In this document: piece by piece, positions 36,040-47,900 of the stretch
Position numbering within the stretch: position 1 is the first letter of the stretch
Layout of the letters: each line of letters starts with the position of its first letter
Source of the DNA: Lenzites betulinus
Taxonomy: Eukaryota > Basidiomycota > Agaricomycetes > Polyporales > Polyporaceae
Reading direction: 5' to 3'
Length of the DNA stretch: 64,000 bases
NCBI GenBank assembly: GCA_022264855.1
Contig: JABYQU010000008.1
Location: 806,001-870,000, forward strand
Notes under the pieces: generated by a model
What the model saw: only the letters and a program-made list of their open reading frames with translations
Told to the model about the DNA's origin: nothing
The model's database searches: none
Translations under genes and position numbers: made by a program

Positions 36040-39000
36040 TCATGACTCGGCGGGGGGCTCCAGGGGCGGGTGGTCATCGAAATAGTGATGCAACATCTCT
36101 CCGCCCGTCGCAGTGTCGTGCGACTCCATCGACGGACGTCGTGCGAGCGTCGACATCGTTTGGATAGTCGTCCGGCTGTACTGCCTGTTGTTCACCAACT
36201 GCAAAAGCGCGCATCAGTACATAGATCTTCACGAAGCGTGAGGTATGCTTACCCCTCCGATAGGCCTCGAGTAGTCCATATCATCCCTGAAGCTAAGCGC
36301 GCCCTGACTCTGCATACCCGGCCTATGCGCAAAGCGTGGGTCAAGCAGGCCCTCCGGCGCATTCACACTCGAACCCTCCGTCGGCGCCGGGCTAGGCATT
36401 GCCAACTGCCCGAGGGCAGCCGTAAGGCCTGGCCACACCGGTAATCCGCTCGCCGTCACCGCGTGTGGACCAAGCGCTGGTCCACCGCCAGGCCCGCTTG
36501 AGGGGTTGACAACGGGGACCTGCGCGAACGGAGACCTAGGGAGCGTGCCGAGCGACGGCGACAGAGGGCGGACGATACTCGGCGGCAGGCCAGTACTCGG
36601 GGCCTCTGCCATGGACACACGCGGGCTCGCGCTGAAGTTGGCCGACGACGCTGCGGGGGATGCCGATGCGGGTGGCGAAGCGACTCCGCTGAGGGACACC
36701 ACGGAGTGCCGGGGGCTGCGAATGCGCAGGCCGCGCAGGGAGCGGCCAAGGAATGTGCTCGCGCGCCGTGGGCTGCGCCCGCTCTCCTCGTCGCCGACAT
36801 ATGACGACGGTGCATGCTTCTGCGTGGGGAGTAGGCTTGACGGTGCGCCGATGAGAGGCGCGTGTCCCTGTGAGCTTAAGGCCTGGGAAGCACGGGTGTG
36901 GCCCGAGGACGAGCCCGTGGTACCCGTCTTATGCCCGTTGGAAGATCCATGTCCGCCTGAGGATGAGCCCGTACCGCCGCCAGCGTGACCGTGCGCGGAA
37001 GAACTGGACATTTGTCCGCTATGACCGTGAGACGACATGCTTGCGTTCCGTCCGGGGGAGGGGAGACCAGAGAGAGCTCCAGCAGCGGCAACTGCGAGCT
37101 GCGCGTCGCTGGTCAAAGGCAAGTAAGTCGCGCTCTCATCCGAGTACACAGACGATCGGCTTCCGGGAGACGTCGGGGGGACGGGCGAGGTAGGATCCGC
37201 CTGGAATGGCTCAGCGCCACCCGTAGAACCATAGGATACAGGACGTCCGCCAAGCCACGCCGCAGGCTCCGGGCCAGGACCAGAAGTCGGCCGCGAACCG
37301 GTGGAGAGTGCTGGAGACCTGAGTGGCGGCAGAATGCCCATCTCCGCGTCCGAGCGCGAGGCGACGGGAATCGATATGTCCGCCACCGAACGATTCGCGG
37401 GATGCATCAGGGACGCGTCTTCTCCTTCACCGACGATGGGAACGGGGGCGAGCCCCCCTCCGGCATCATCTTGTCCACGAGCGTCACCCGCGGGACTCGT
37501 CCCTCCTATGCCTCCTGAAAGGGACTCCGGGCTCCTTCCACCTCTCAGGCGGTCGTACGCCGCCGCTTCACCGCCCAAACCCTGAGACGCAGGACCGCCG
37601 CCCGTGAAGTGGGTCACGGCACCACCGTGGTACTCCTCATCCTCATCCAGCACGAACGCACGATTGCCTCCACCTGATCGCCCGAGGGCCGCTGTCGCTA
37701 ATTCTGCCTGTACGCGGCGGATGTGATGGCGGCGGTAGGCGAAGATACCCCAAGCGGCAACTAATCCAATAAATGCGACGATGCCGACAATGAGCCCGGC
37801 AAGAGCACCCTTGTTGTGCGCGAAGCTATATGTACACGCGTCAGATGGAAGCCCAAGTTTGGCGAGAAAGAACGTACACGTCGTTGCTGTTGATGTTGCC
37901 GTTTGGAAGCAATGTGCCTGTAGGGACGACCGTGGTGTACGTGCTTGTCTCCGTGATCCCATTTGTGGTAAATGTCGTCGTTCCAGTCACCGTCGTGAAC
38001 AATGTGGTAACTCCTCTGACCGTGGTCGTCGAAACCGACGGCGAAGGTCCAAGTACGGGACGAGAGGACGAAAAGGAAATCGAAGAAGACAACGATAATC
38101 GCCCTGAGGATGTCGAAGAGATAGCAGAGCTAGAGATGGAGTTAGAAGGGGACGAGGAATTACTGGACACAGAGGCGGATGCGGATGAGGAAAGGGTGGA
38201 TGATACGGAGGAAGGAGTAGAGATGATCGTGATCGTGATCGTACTGGCGGACGCTCCGGATGATGATACAGACGATGAGGACGAGACGGAGGACATGGAA
38301 GACGACGAGGACGAGAATGTTGAGGAGGAGGCGGACGATGAAGAAGACGACGAGGACGAAGAGGAGGCGGACGAAGAGGAGGACGTAGAAGAAGCAGAAG
38401 ACGTGGACGATGACGAAGAGCTCGAGGAAGCCGAGGTCTGCGAAGTGCTCCTGGAGGACGAAGCGGACGACGATGAGGACGACGATGAGAACACAGTTGA
38501 GGACGAGCCAGACGACGTAGTCCCGCGTGAACTAGAACCCAAAATATGGTAAGAGTCCAGCGTCAAACGCGGATCTCGAGACAAGAATTGCACCCTCCAA
38601 TGCAGCTCAATTACAGGGCGAGAGCAGCATATACGGAGCACGCAGATCGCGTATTCGCACGCACGAAACGAAAAAAGATCGAATGGAACACTCACGATGA
38701 ACTCATGCTCCCACTTGGGCTCTGGGAGCTCGATGACTGGGACGCGGGTGGCGACACAGAAGTCAGCGGTGCCGAACTCGAGCTCGCATTTGTGACCGAG
38801 GCACTAGATGGCGAGGCAGACGTGGGACTGGAGGCGGCTGATGTCGAACCGGAGGATGCTTGCGTAGTCGTGGAAGATGACTGAGGTGAAGACGAGGGCA
38901 ACGAGAGCGATAGCGAGGAGACAGACAAAGTTGTGGGAAGCGAGATAGATGTCAGTGACGAGAGCGACGTCGGTATCGAGATTGACGTCGAAGGAGATAT

Positions 39001-39484
39001 CGGCAGGCTTACCGACGTCGGAGGGATACTCGTCTAAAGAAGCGACGCGACAGTGAGCGTCTCAGTCAACGAAACGGAGAAAAAGGTCAATACGTACCAG
39101 AGGAACGCTTCCTGATGCAGAGACCGACGCGCTGGCAGCCGTCGTCACCGAAGTCAGAGAGGTGGACGCTGTGGGAGCCGAACTAGAGCTCGCGTCGAGT
39201 GACCCTGACGAGGCCACCCCAGAGCTCGCCGCAGTTGCCGAGATCGACGCCGACGGACCGCCGCTGCTGCTTTGTGGGGCGGTTTGTCGCTTCCATCGAG
39301 AAATGGACGGATAGGCGCCCACGTCAAACACGGACGAAGGTAAAAGGACAGATGGGGAATGGCCTGCATCGCGGCGTGCGGAGGCCTGAATAACGCCTGC
39401 CTCGGCACAAGGGAGAGATGGTACGCTCAATAGAAAAAGAGCAGCGACCGCAGACCAGCGGAGCGTTGAGCTGGGGAGAGACAT
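36040..39484 (-). CDS. Ser/Thr-rich single-pass surface protein with long cytoplasmic tail (cell-wall sensor-like)
   Basis: Minus-strand exons 39098-39484, 38696-39033, 37878-38531, 36253-37825 and 36040-36198 give 1036 residues, all junctions in phase. A signal peptide (MSLPSSTLRWSAVAALFLLS, cleavage near residue 27) leads into an extracellular region to about residue 460 made mainly of Ser, Thr and Ala. That region includes long serine runs and a Thr-rich repeat (STTTVRGVTTLFTTVTGTT) suited to O-mannosylation. One membrane helix (ALAGLIVGIVAFIGLVAAWG, about 467-487) is followed by RRHHIRR as stop-transfer, then about 550 cytoplasmic residues, disordered and Pro/Ser/Gly-rich, ending LVNNRQYSRTTI... 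and EPPAES. The plan resembles fungal Wsc/Mid2-type wall sensors, but I see no WSC cysteine domain, so the role is inference. The acidic plus-strand frame here is its shadow. Confidence 0.82.
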
Positions 39485-41262
39485 GTGAGCATATATGCAA
39501 AAATATTCCACCATTTCATTATCTATGTAGTGTGGCATACCAGGAAGTGAAGCTGTGTAGTGTACACACGACGGGCAATTGCCCCTGGCTCTGGTCCGGA
39601 ACAGGCTTGGAATATGACCTGAACTGGTTTCCTGTTCCGGACCAGAACCAGCCCAGTAGCCACACGACGCGCATTTCACGACGCGCAATGGACCAAGGTG
39701 CCAGTCCAAAACAGGACAGGTCCATGTCCAGAACTGGTTCTCTGGTTCTGAGCCTTAGACAGGCTTGGAGAGGTGCTTGGAGCACCGACAAGACAGCACA
39801 AAGCGCCACTGTAGGCCGCTTTGTTATCCAATCAATAGCCTTCTAACTGAGCTTCAGGACTGTCGACATAGAGCCAGTTCAGGCGCTGATTCTAAGCCTG
39901 TCCTGGAGGGGAACTGCGGGCAAATGCGCGTCGTGTCCCAAGCTTTTCCCCAACCTGTCTCCGGTCCGGAACAGGGGACCACTTCGGGTCATATTCGAAC
40001 CCTGTTCCGGACCAGAGCTAGGGGCGATTGCCCGTCGTGTTTGCCTGCAGTTCCCCTCCAGGACAGGCTCGGAATCAGCGCCTGAACTGGAGTCCTGTCG
40101 ACAGCCTGATTCCGAGGCTGGTTCAGGTCCTGAAGCCTGTTTAGAAAGTAATTGATCGGATAACAAGGCAGCCTATACTCGCTATTTGTGCTTTGTTGTC
40201 GGAGTTCTAAGCCTGTCTCTGGTCCTGGACCAGGAAAGCAGCTCTGGACCTGTTCCTACCCTGTTTTGGACCAGGACCTTGGGCAATTGCTCGTCGTGAC
40301 AGTGACGAAGACGAAGGTGGCGGAGAAAGCAGAAAACTAAAAGTACAATGTGGCAAAAGGACGAACTTACCGAGAGCCGCTCGAAACCTGAAACCTTCCG
40401 CTGCTCTCTCTACAGCTTGTGGTCTCTGTAGGACGTGACGGGGAGGCAGAATTTGGTCGGGATGTTCGACGTCGATTGTGATCGACACCAGGAAGATACT
40501 GTGTGGAGGAAAGACAGGACGCCCGAAGGTTTTCGGGACAAGTGCGTCCAGCGTGTATAGGACTGTGACTTCTTGAAACACGACACCCGCCGGGGAGAGC
40601 GCGGGGACGAGCCGGAGAAGGACAGCGTGAAGACGAGTTGAACGAAGATGCTTGCGAGCGTGTGGTAAACGGCATGCGCGCTGGCAGTCGCTTTGGGATG
40701 GTTACGAAGGCCGGATAACGAGGCGTGTGCGGACGGTGGGAGGGAGCGTCGATAGTTTCAAGCCTAGATCATGGGCGTTTGTGTCGAGGTGAGGGTAGAT
40801 TGGCAGCAGCAACATACAAAGGCTACACGCAGCACTCGACGGAGTGGGGAGCGGCTCCGCGGTGGAGAAGGAGGCGCAGTGTTACGCAGACGAGTGGGAC
40901 CACAGGACATGCAGGACCGTGGAGTCAGCGTGCCGTACACCAGCGACCACACTGCCGGAAGAGCCTGGGATGCCGGTTCTAGGGAAAGTATAACCAAGCA
41001 AGGAGCGAAAGGACACAGCGCCGCCTCGACCGAGTCTCCAGAGAACGCGATGGACGGGCACGACGACGAAGAGGGAGGAAAAGGGAGGAAAGGACGGTGC
41101 ACGTGCGGGCGCACCCCGTCCATTGGCTCCGCGTCCTGCACACGCGCAAATTCTGCCTAATGCGGTAACTAGGAACGTCGCCGTGCGACAGTTCCTGGGC
41201 GCCAGGCGCATCCTTATGTCGCTCGCTTCGTCCTACCACTCCCCTGGGCTTGGTCCTGGCGT
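39485..41262. other. Intergenic with palindromic repeat cluster
   Basis: Upstream region of the Ser-rich gene. About 39560-40300 is a repeat cluster described separately. From 40300 to 41262 there are open frames on both strands (for example 40207-40581 and 40764-41141, minus) but none shows a domain or splice-consistent structure. Confidence 0.45.
39560..40300. repeat. Cluster of short palindromic repeats
   Basis: Two hairpins of the same design: 39591-39605 (CTGGTCCGGAACAGG) with its complement at 39631-39645, and 39963-39976 (GGTCCGGAACAGGG) with 40000-40013. Their loops both contain GAATATGACC, in opposite orientation, so the two units are inverted copies of each other. Flanks share GGGCAATTGCC-like and GTCGTG boxes, which recur near 40020 and 40285. 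A more diverged unit lies near 40210-40290. Could be nested MITE or foldback-element remnants. Confidence 0.7.
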
Positions 41263-41270
41263 CGCCATGC
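41263..41270 (+). repeat. Target-site duplication of the MITE, left
   Basis: CGCCATGC directly before the element; the same 8 bases follow it at 41567-41574. Confidence 0.8.
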
Positions 41271-41566
41271 AGGACCCATGCCTAAGCGCTAAGAGGTCCG
41301 ATCCATGTCGAGTGAAAAATCATTTTAATCATAGCTCTCCCACGATTGCTCTGTAGCCATGCAGAAGGGCATAGAAATATACGATAAACCAAAGTTCGTC
41401 TTCTGGTGTTTCCGAAGCTGTTGTCTGTAGCTCAGCTGCCGCATAAATGGTCGATTACTTTTTCGACGGTCCGCCAAAAGGGTCGTTTCACTCGACATAG
41501 ATTTCCTTATAAGGCAATTCACGTGACATCCCGTATCGGACCTCTTAGCGCTTAGGCATGGGTCCT
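41271..41566. mobile_element. hAT-like MITE, 296 bp
   Basis: Non-coding element with perfect 32-bp terminal inverted repeats: 41271-41302 (starting AGGACCCATGCC) and its complement 41535-41566. It is flanked by an identical 8-bp direct repeat (CGCCATGC). An 8-bp target duplication with short terminal repeats points to the hAT superfamily. The interior is AT-richer and has no transposase frame, so mobilisation would need an autonomous partner elsewhere. Confidence 0.82.
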
Positions 41567-41574
41567 CGCCATGC
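41567..41574 (+). repeat. Target-site duplication of the MITE, right
   Basis: CGCCATGC, identical to 41263-41270. Confidence 0.8.
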
Positions 41575-42558
41575 TCACCACCATCCGTAGCGTCGCGTGT
41601 ACGGCCGCCTTCGTGTTCTTAAATCCGCTGTGTGCGCGCATGGATCGCGCAGCTGCTGTTTGCGTTTCTCCACCCGCCAGCACCGCGCCGCCAGCATCAG
41701 CTCCGAGACGCACCACCACCAATTCTAATGTTTGCCACAAATTGCTCCAAGTGACATACGGACTGATGCGGATGTTACTCTGGCGTGAACAGCATCCAAA
41801 CGGCGCCCATTCGACGGGCGGCGACCGCTGGCGACACGGTGACGATGCTCATACACTCCGCCGCAGCTGATCACCGACCTACGGGCGGGCGCGCGGACAG
41901 CGTGATCCCCTCTACTTACCCACTCTTCAAGCTTCGGTCAGACTGCTATACTTAGCGTTTGATAGGACTGCGAGAAGATAAATACATAATGCAGTCGAAA
42001 TTCTGGTACGTGCCCTGCACTCCCATCAATCCCCCGGCATTGCGGCTAGTCACACGAATACGTAGTGCTTCTTGAGTTCGCAAAACCTGACCTTGGGAAG
42101 ACCCAATGCTGCAACTTTGCAAGTCTCTGGTTGATATCGCCGAAACATAACCGCACACTTTGCACGTCTAGACTCTGTGGGACCCTGTGGCGGGGCATGA
42201 AAAAGCGCAAACCTCGTGTGCCGCAAATTGTCAACTGACGTACAAAGTGAGGCTGTTGATCAAGCCTCTGCGAAGTTTAGCGCGTATGTTTCAGACTAGG
42301 TGCGTACCCTATTACATACGAACAATCGTCAGTGCTCTCCATCCGTTCTCTAACCGCATACCTCTAGAACATATTACCGCCGAAATGTTTCGAATGTCGT
42401 GGCGGTCATCAGTGCTCCCAACCCATCGCGTTATATGCATTCACACATATACATGAACTGCTACGGAGCGTTTGTGTGCTGCGTTGCCACGCCCAACGCT
42501 GCCTGGCGCAAATAGAGTGATGCTTCTGTCCCTTTGCGAGGCGCGCCGGACAGTTTTC
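41575..42558. other. Intergenic between the MITE and permease pseudogene
   Basis: About 1 kb without supported genes. Possibly contains further decayed parts of the permease 5' region, but I could not align them by eye. Confidence 0.4.
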
Positions 42559-43100
42559 GTCGGGCTTCCCCTCGGACTGCTTACTTTCGCCGACTTCTTC
42601 GCAAACTCAACGATCTCCAGCCTACCTATCGCCGGCTAGCACACGGCCTTCAGCGTGCCCGTTGCAAACCGATTCTTGGGCGGCAGAAAGTGGAACCCAG
42701 GGCCCTTCACGCTCGGGACATTCATACGTAACTCCTGTGCAACGTTTCTGAAGCACCTCGCTGACATGTGCGCGTGTGTCGCAGGGCATGCCAATTGTAG
42801 TTACCCATCGTGGTCGCGTAGATGGCGTTCGCGGTCATTATTCTTGCGCTCCCAACCGCGCCGGGGCCTGATGCGAACGGCATGAACTAAATGATTGTCA
42901 TCTTTGTGGCGACCCTGTTCTTGTGCTTGGTGTACTATCACCTCCCGGTGTACGATAGCTCGCATTGGTACAACGGGCCGCAGATAACGCTGGAGGAAGC
43001 AGTGCAGGCGGGATCGCAGGTTGGGCCGGGGCAGGTCAAGCAGGTCGATCGCTCAAGTCGGTCGTCGGACTCCAGGTCTGTTGAGAAGCCGGGGGCTTGA
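42559..43100 (+). pseudogene. Amino-acid/GABA-type permease, decayed 3' fragment
   Basis: Matches the last two exons of the intact permease at 54801-57136. The segment VANRFLGGRKWNPGPFTLG corresponds to LSRFLGGREWTPPGPFTLG, and MNYMIVVFVGWITLCLVYYYFPVY corresponds to MN-stop-MIVIFVATLFLCLVYYHLPVY. Inactivating changes are visible: an in-frame TAG at 42637-42639, a TAA at 42888-42890 where the intact gene has a Tyr codon, and the last intron's donor GT changed to AT after GGGACATTC. The acceptor (GTCGCAG before 42787) is still recognisable. Ten or more upstream exons are missing or unrecognisable. Confidence 0.85.
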
Positions 43101-43487
43101 AGCTGAAGTGTGAATTCTGAGTGTTCATCTTTGTGAGTTGGACGATAGAGTCATTGCCCTCCCTTCTACTCTTTCCTATGATGCAATTCCAAGTGCTAGT
43201 GGAGACGCGGCGGGAAGGGATGTGAGCGATAGTAGAGTAAGATGACGCAGAAACGACAGATAGCAAGAGCGATACAAAGCAGTACATCATGGAATTATAC
43301 AATTGGTCCATGAGTGCGTAAGCCGCCAGAGTCGACGACGCGTTAGAGCCGTTGCGTACGAGCTCGAGAGTGCGTACCGCATCCATTACGCCTGCTTGGA
43401 CTCGGCTTTCTCCGCAATGCACGTGCTCGTCCGTGTAGGCTGGCGACGGATGGAGGCACTGCGGCGTCCACGGGAGGCAGATCGTCG
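43101..43487. other. Intergenic
   Basis: Spacer between the permease pseudogene and the right copy of the segmental duplication. Nothing identified. Confidence 0.4.
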
Positions 43488-44063
43488 GGATACTGTATAT
43501 CTGCCATGAAAGTCAGTGCAACAGTATGATGGGGATGCAAGCGTGACCATAGAATGGCTCACATCTCGAAACGCCGGGATTAATGATGATGTTATGCCAG
43601 GCAAGGGTGATGAGTGTACTGTGACCCGTTCTACACCCCTGATCTACATCAGCACGGAAGGGTGAAATACGTAAGGAAATTCTTGCCTTGCCGCTCGAAG
43701 CGTCGCCGTCCAGACCCCGCACGGCCCAACATACATATAAAGTTGTGTTATTTGCGCAAACCTCCGACCGGCCCTTCAACAATGGCACTAAACCCTTGGC
43801 GTCTGCGCTTTATACGGAAGGTGGGATTATACGATCAACATATTCGGAGGACATTGGGGCAGACCGTAGTTCCTATTCACCGGTCGGAGCGTGCACGTGG
43901 CCACGGTAAGCCTGGCGCAGTACTTGGTACTGCTGCGCGACGCGTCTTCGCCATAGAATCTGAGGGGCTTCGAAGGGCTATAATTTCCGTTCGGAGGAAG
44001 GATACATGGAGGCCTCACAGGTAGGAGAGAGAACACCTTCGGAGTTCAGCCTGCAGAGAGAGG

Positions 44064-44070
44064 TATAAAG
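44064..44070 (+). promoter_or_regulatory. TATA box of the split SDR copy B
   Basis: TATAAAG, 92-98 bases upstream of the ATG at 44162; duplicated with copy A's promoter. Confidence 0.6.
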
Positions 44071-44303
44071 GGCCAAGGGAGAAGAGGGACGTCCACCACC
44101 CTGGAGATTGAACATCTCGTGTACAACCTTCACTCTTATTCACCTGAACCAAAATTCCATCATGCCCGCAGTCGTGTCGGGAAAGATCTTGGTGACCGGG
44201 GCGAACGGGTTCATCGGGGTATGGACCTTGAAGTACTTCCTTGACGCAGGATACTCCGTCAGGGCAGCCGTACGCTCCGCGTCCAAGGCAGAGCACCTGA
44301 AAA

Positions 44304-44311
44304 CTACGTTC

Positions 44312-44313
<2 letters not shown>
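44304..44313 (+). repeat. Target-site duplication of the LINE, left
   Basis: CTACGTTCAG, repeated at 50722-50731. In copy A the corresponding single site reads CCACATTCAG, running straight into TTCATACGCGG. Confidence 0.88.

Positions 44314-44343
<30 letters not shown>
44314..44343 (-). repeat. Poly(A) tail of the LINE (poly(T) on the plus strand)
   Basis: Thirty consecutive T on the plus strand directly after the left target duplication, as expected from target-primed reverse transcription. Confidence 0.92.
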
Positions 44344-44344
<1 letters not shown>

Positions 44345-44929
44345 ATGTCCTCGTTTATTGCCCTCGAGGGCCGCGCCCTATGGTAGGCAATACAAAGCGG
44401 GTAGCTACGGGGAATGCGACAGCGCGGGGTCACAGGCATAGGTAAGGGGGTGGAGGGGGGCGGCAACCAAGGTCACCGCCGGTACAATAGTATGGGGTGG
44501 GAATGCAGGTGCGAGAGAATCCAGGCAAATAAACATCTTAAAAGAGAGAGGGCAATGAAGAAGAAAAAATGGGGAGAGGATGTGCGCTACTGCCACCGCG
44601 CCGGCCACGAGTGGCTGGGACCGAGTTCTAAAAACCCCCGCACATTGCGACGGTGATTGCACCGCCGGGCACAAGTATCGCGGCGTCGCCGCGACGCCTC
44701 TTGCTACGGGGGAGGTACGACCTATGGGCGGACACCCATGGCCGGCTGAACTCCCCCGGCCCCACGCGGAGATTATGGCAGCAGCGCCCCCATATGCAGA
44801 CAGGTCAACAAAACAGCAGAAATAAAGAGAAAGTGAAAGTGAAATAATAAGTGTGAGGACGGGGAGGACCGCGGAAAGGGGAGGAGAGGAGAGGAGACCA
44901 TGCGTCGGAGAGCAGGGAGCGGCGGGGTA

Positions 44930-47900
44930 TCATGTGTCGTCGGCGTCGCCGCCTTCGCTGTCGCTGTCCGGGTAGTCGAGGGCGCCTGCCACGGCGCGCA
45001 GGCGTCCCGTCGCGTTGACGTAGTTGAAGAGGGGGCGGAGGGCGTCCTCGGAGTTGAGGAGCGTTGTGAGGGTCCGTCCGGAGAACCCGAGCGGGGCGTA
45101 ATGAACGGCGCGGTGCAGGGCGTAGGTGGGGCAGGCGAGTAAGAAATGGTGGACGGTCTCAGGCGCGGTGTGGCAGGTCGGGCACGTCGGAGTCGCAGCC
45201 TTCCCGATGCGCGCAAGGTAGGCCTGCAGGGGGACATGATTAGTACGAAATTGTAACAGCAGATTCGCATGACGACGAGGAAGGGGGGCGACGAGATCGC
45301 CATATTTCGCCGACGGCATTTTGTCGTCCACCTCGGCCATGCGCGCCCCCCGCATTGAAGTGCGCCAGCGAACTCCCGCACGCCGTTCTAGTTCCGCGCC
45401 GAAGTTTTGACGTGCCCGCGATGCGCTGAGCGGGAGCGGCTTTCGTAACGATCGGGGGAGATGGCGACTGGGCGAGGAGACCCCGTGCGCCGCTTCCTTG
45501 GCCGCGACGTCCGCCGCCTCGTTCCCGGGGACGTCCGAGTGTCCTGGGACCCAGCGAAGCGTGAGGCGGAGGTGCGGTCGGGCCGCCTTGAGGTTCCGCA
45601 CTGCTGCATGAAACATGTCAGTAAGATATCGGCCAGGGGCTGGGGTACGTAGCGTAGCAGCTTGAATAGCCGCAGTGTTGTCCAGCCCGATCGACGCCCG
45701 CTGCGTGCACAGGACGGCTCTCCGCAGCAGCTCCACGCCCAGAATGGTCGCCACAATCTCCGCCTCGTACACCGTGTGGCGAGTAGAAGGACCGAGGTGC
45801 AGGCGCAGGACCTCGGGTTCCTGTCGACCGGGAACAAACAGGAGCGCCGCCGCGCCCACACCACCATCTACATCTGAACCGTCAGTGTAAACCCGATATG
45901 CGTCGTCCTGTGCCCACTGCACGTCATCTTCCACTGCCTCCGCACGATCGGTCACGACATGCGTGCGGTGTCGTGGCGTCCAGCGTGGGTGCAGGCGGAC
46001 AGGGCGGATGCGCTCCGTGTTCGAATAATCGAGCCAACGCCGGTAGGCATCCAGGAGCTCATGCAGGGCCGAGCGGTGGTGCTGGACGAGGCGTCTGCCC
46101 GCACGGCGAACGTGGTCAGCGAGTGGGTGGGTGTTTGGGAGAGTGGTGAGGCGAACGGCAGCCCTGTGGCAGAGCCTGTCGACGAGCATATCGAAAGGGA
46201 GGACCCTGGCGTGGGCCTCCAACGAGTCTGTGGGCGACGAGCGCAGGGCCCCCGTCATGGCCAGAAGGGCCTGGCGCTGCACCCCTGCCAGTCGTCGCAC
46301 GTTGCCTACCGAGCCGTGCTTGCGGGTGTGGCCTGGGAGCATCCTAATTGGGGTAAGGAAAGCGTCAGCGGCGTATAGCATGCTCGGGACCACGACCGCA
46401 AAGTAGAGGCGCCGCACGACAGCGAGCGTGAGTCCATTCCGGGCTTTGGCGAGACGGCCGATCTGGGAGATCAACCTGCTGCCCTTCGCGTATGCGTACG
46501 CGACGTGTTGCTTAAATTTCAGTGCTTGGTCAACCAGTACGCCGAGGAACCGATGGTGGTCAGAGGGCGCAACCACCGTGCCGTCTGAGAGGACCAGCGA
46601 CGGCCCGAGGCCGATCCTCTTCGGTTGGGCCTTGCAGTTGACGAGACCAAACTTGTCGAGCGAAAATGCGGAGTTGTGGGCACGCGACCAGTCCTGAGCT
46701 CCGCCGTCACGCTCCATGAATCGCCGTACGCGGTCGTGGCAGGCAGTGAAGGTCTTCCCCGTGACCACCAGGGCAACGTCGTCCATAGATCCCACAGCAA
46801 GTTCTCCGCTCGCGGTGTCTGCGCTGTCAATCAGATCAGAATTATAAAACGCGTAGAGGATAACGGAGAGAGGGCAGCCTTGGTCGATTCCGCTGACGAT
46901 GTCGAAGTGGTCGGATGCATAGTCATCGAAAAGAAGCCGAGTCTTCCGGCCGTGCAGCTTGACGCGCAACCAGTCGACGTATTCCTTAGGCACCCCCCGC
47001 ATTCGCAGGTTGTGGAAAAGACGTTCGGGGGAGGCCGCTGGGAAAGCTGATTTGATGTCGAGAAAGACCACAGAGGCAACTTGCTGCCGGCGCCAGGCAT
47101 CCTTGATTGTCTTGGTCACGAGGTGGATGGAGTCTGTTGTTGTGCGTCCCGCACGGCCTCCAAATTGGAGGTGGGCTAACTGCGATTTTTGTTCAGCCTC
47201 GTACACAAGCACGTCCGCAACACACCGTGAGAGGATCTTCGACATGCAGTCGAGCAGCGCAATTGGGCGCCATGCTTTCGCCACCGTGTAGTCGTCCTTC
47301 CCAGGCTTCTGCAGGACCACAGTGTCAGAGATCTTCCAACGCTCGGGATAGTAGTTAAGCGTAAACGTCGCCCGGAAGAGCGAGCCAAGCACGGGAGTGA
47401 GAGTGTCCACACAGTGGCGGTACACCTCGTTGGGGACTGCGTCGGGGCCCGGCGCCTTGAAAGCCCGCAGCGCCTTGATCGCGTGCCGCACCTGCGTGTC
47501 AGTAATCGGCTTAAAAGTGTATCGTGGCTGTGGGTAGGGTCCTGTTGGGGTAATAGCAGCGCTGGGTGGGAGGAAGAAAGTGCGATGAAACTCAGTGCTC
47601 TTCTCCTCGTTCGAGCTCAATATGCGGTCGCGCCTGCCTGCCACCGGGACACGGATGGGCGGAATGCGGGCGCGGCCGCCGTCTGTCGCGCCCCGCTTGA
47701 GAAACCGATTGGCATCCCAGACAGACTTGCCGTCAACCGAGTCGATCCACGCTTTCCAGAAATCATTCTTTGCTGCAGTGATGTGGTCAGCGTACTGGTT
47801 ACGGTAGCGGCGATACTCAGTGTGGGCCGGGTGCTTTGTGTCCCCCCGGTGTTTGAAAGACTGCCGACTGAGTCGCTCCTTATTCTTACGCATGTCCGTG

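Noticed and set aside
37830..38552. Plus-strand frame rich in Asp and Glu, resembling an acidic nuclear protein
   Set aside because: It is the exact complement of the serine-run exon of the minus-strand surface protein, which has a signal peptide, membrane helix and consistent splicing.
39560..40300. CRISPR-like array
   Set aside because: Eukaryotic context, units are inverted not direct, and spacing is irregular; no cas genes.
40207..40581. Minus-strand frame with VLYTLDALVPKTFG, looking partly protein-like
   Set aside because: No recognised family, no start context or splice partner, and it runs into the palindromic repeat cluster.
44314..44343. Poly(T) run considered as a simple repeat or assembly padding
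   Set aside because: Its position directly beside a target duplication and at the 3' end of a LINE explains it as a poly(A) tail.
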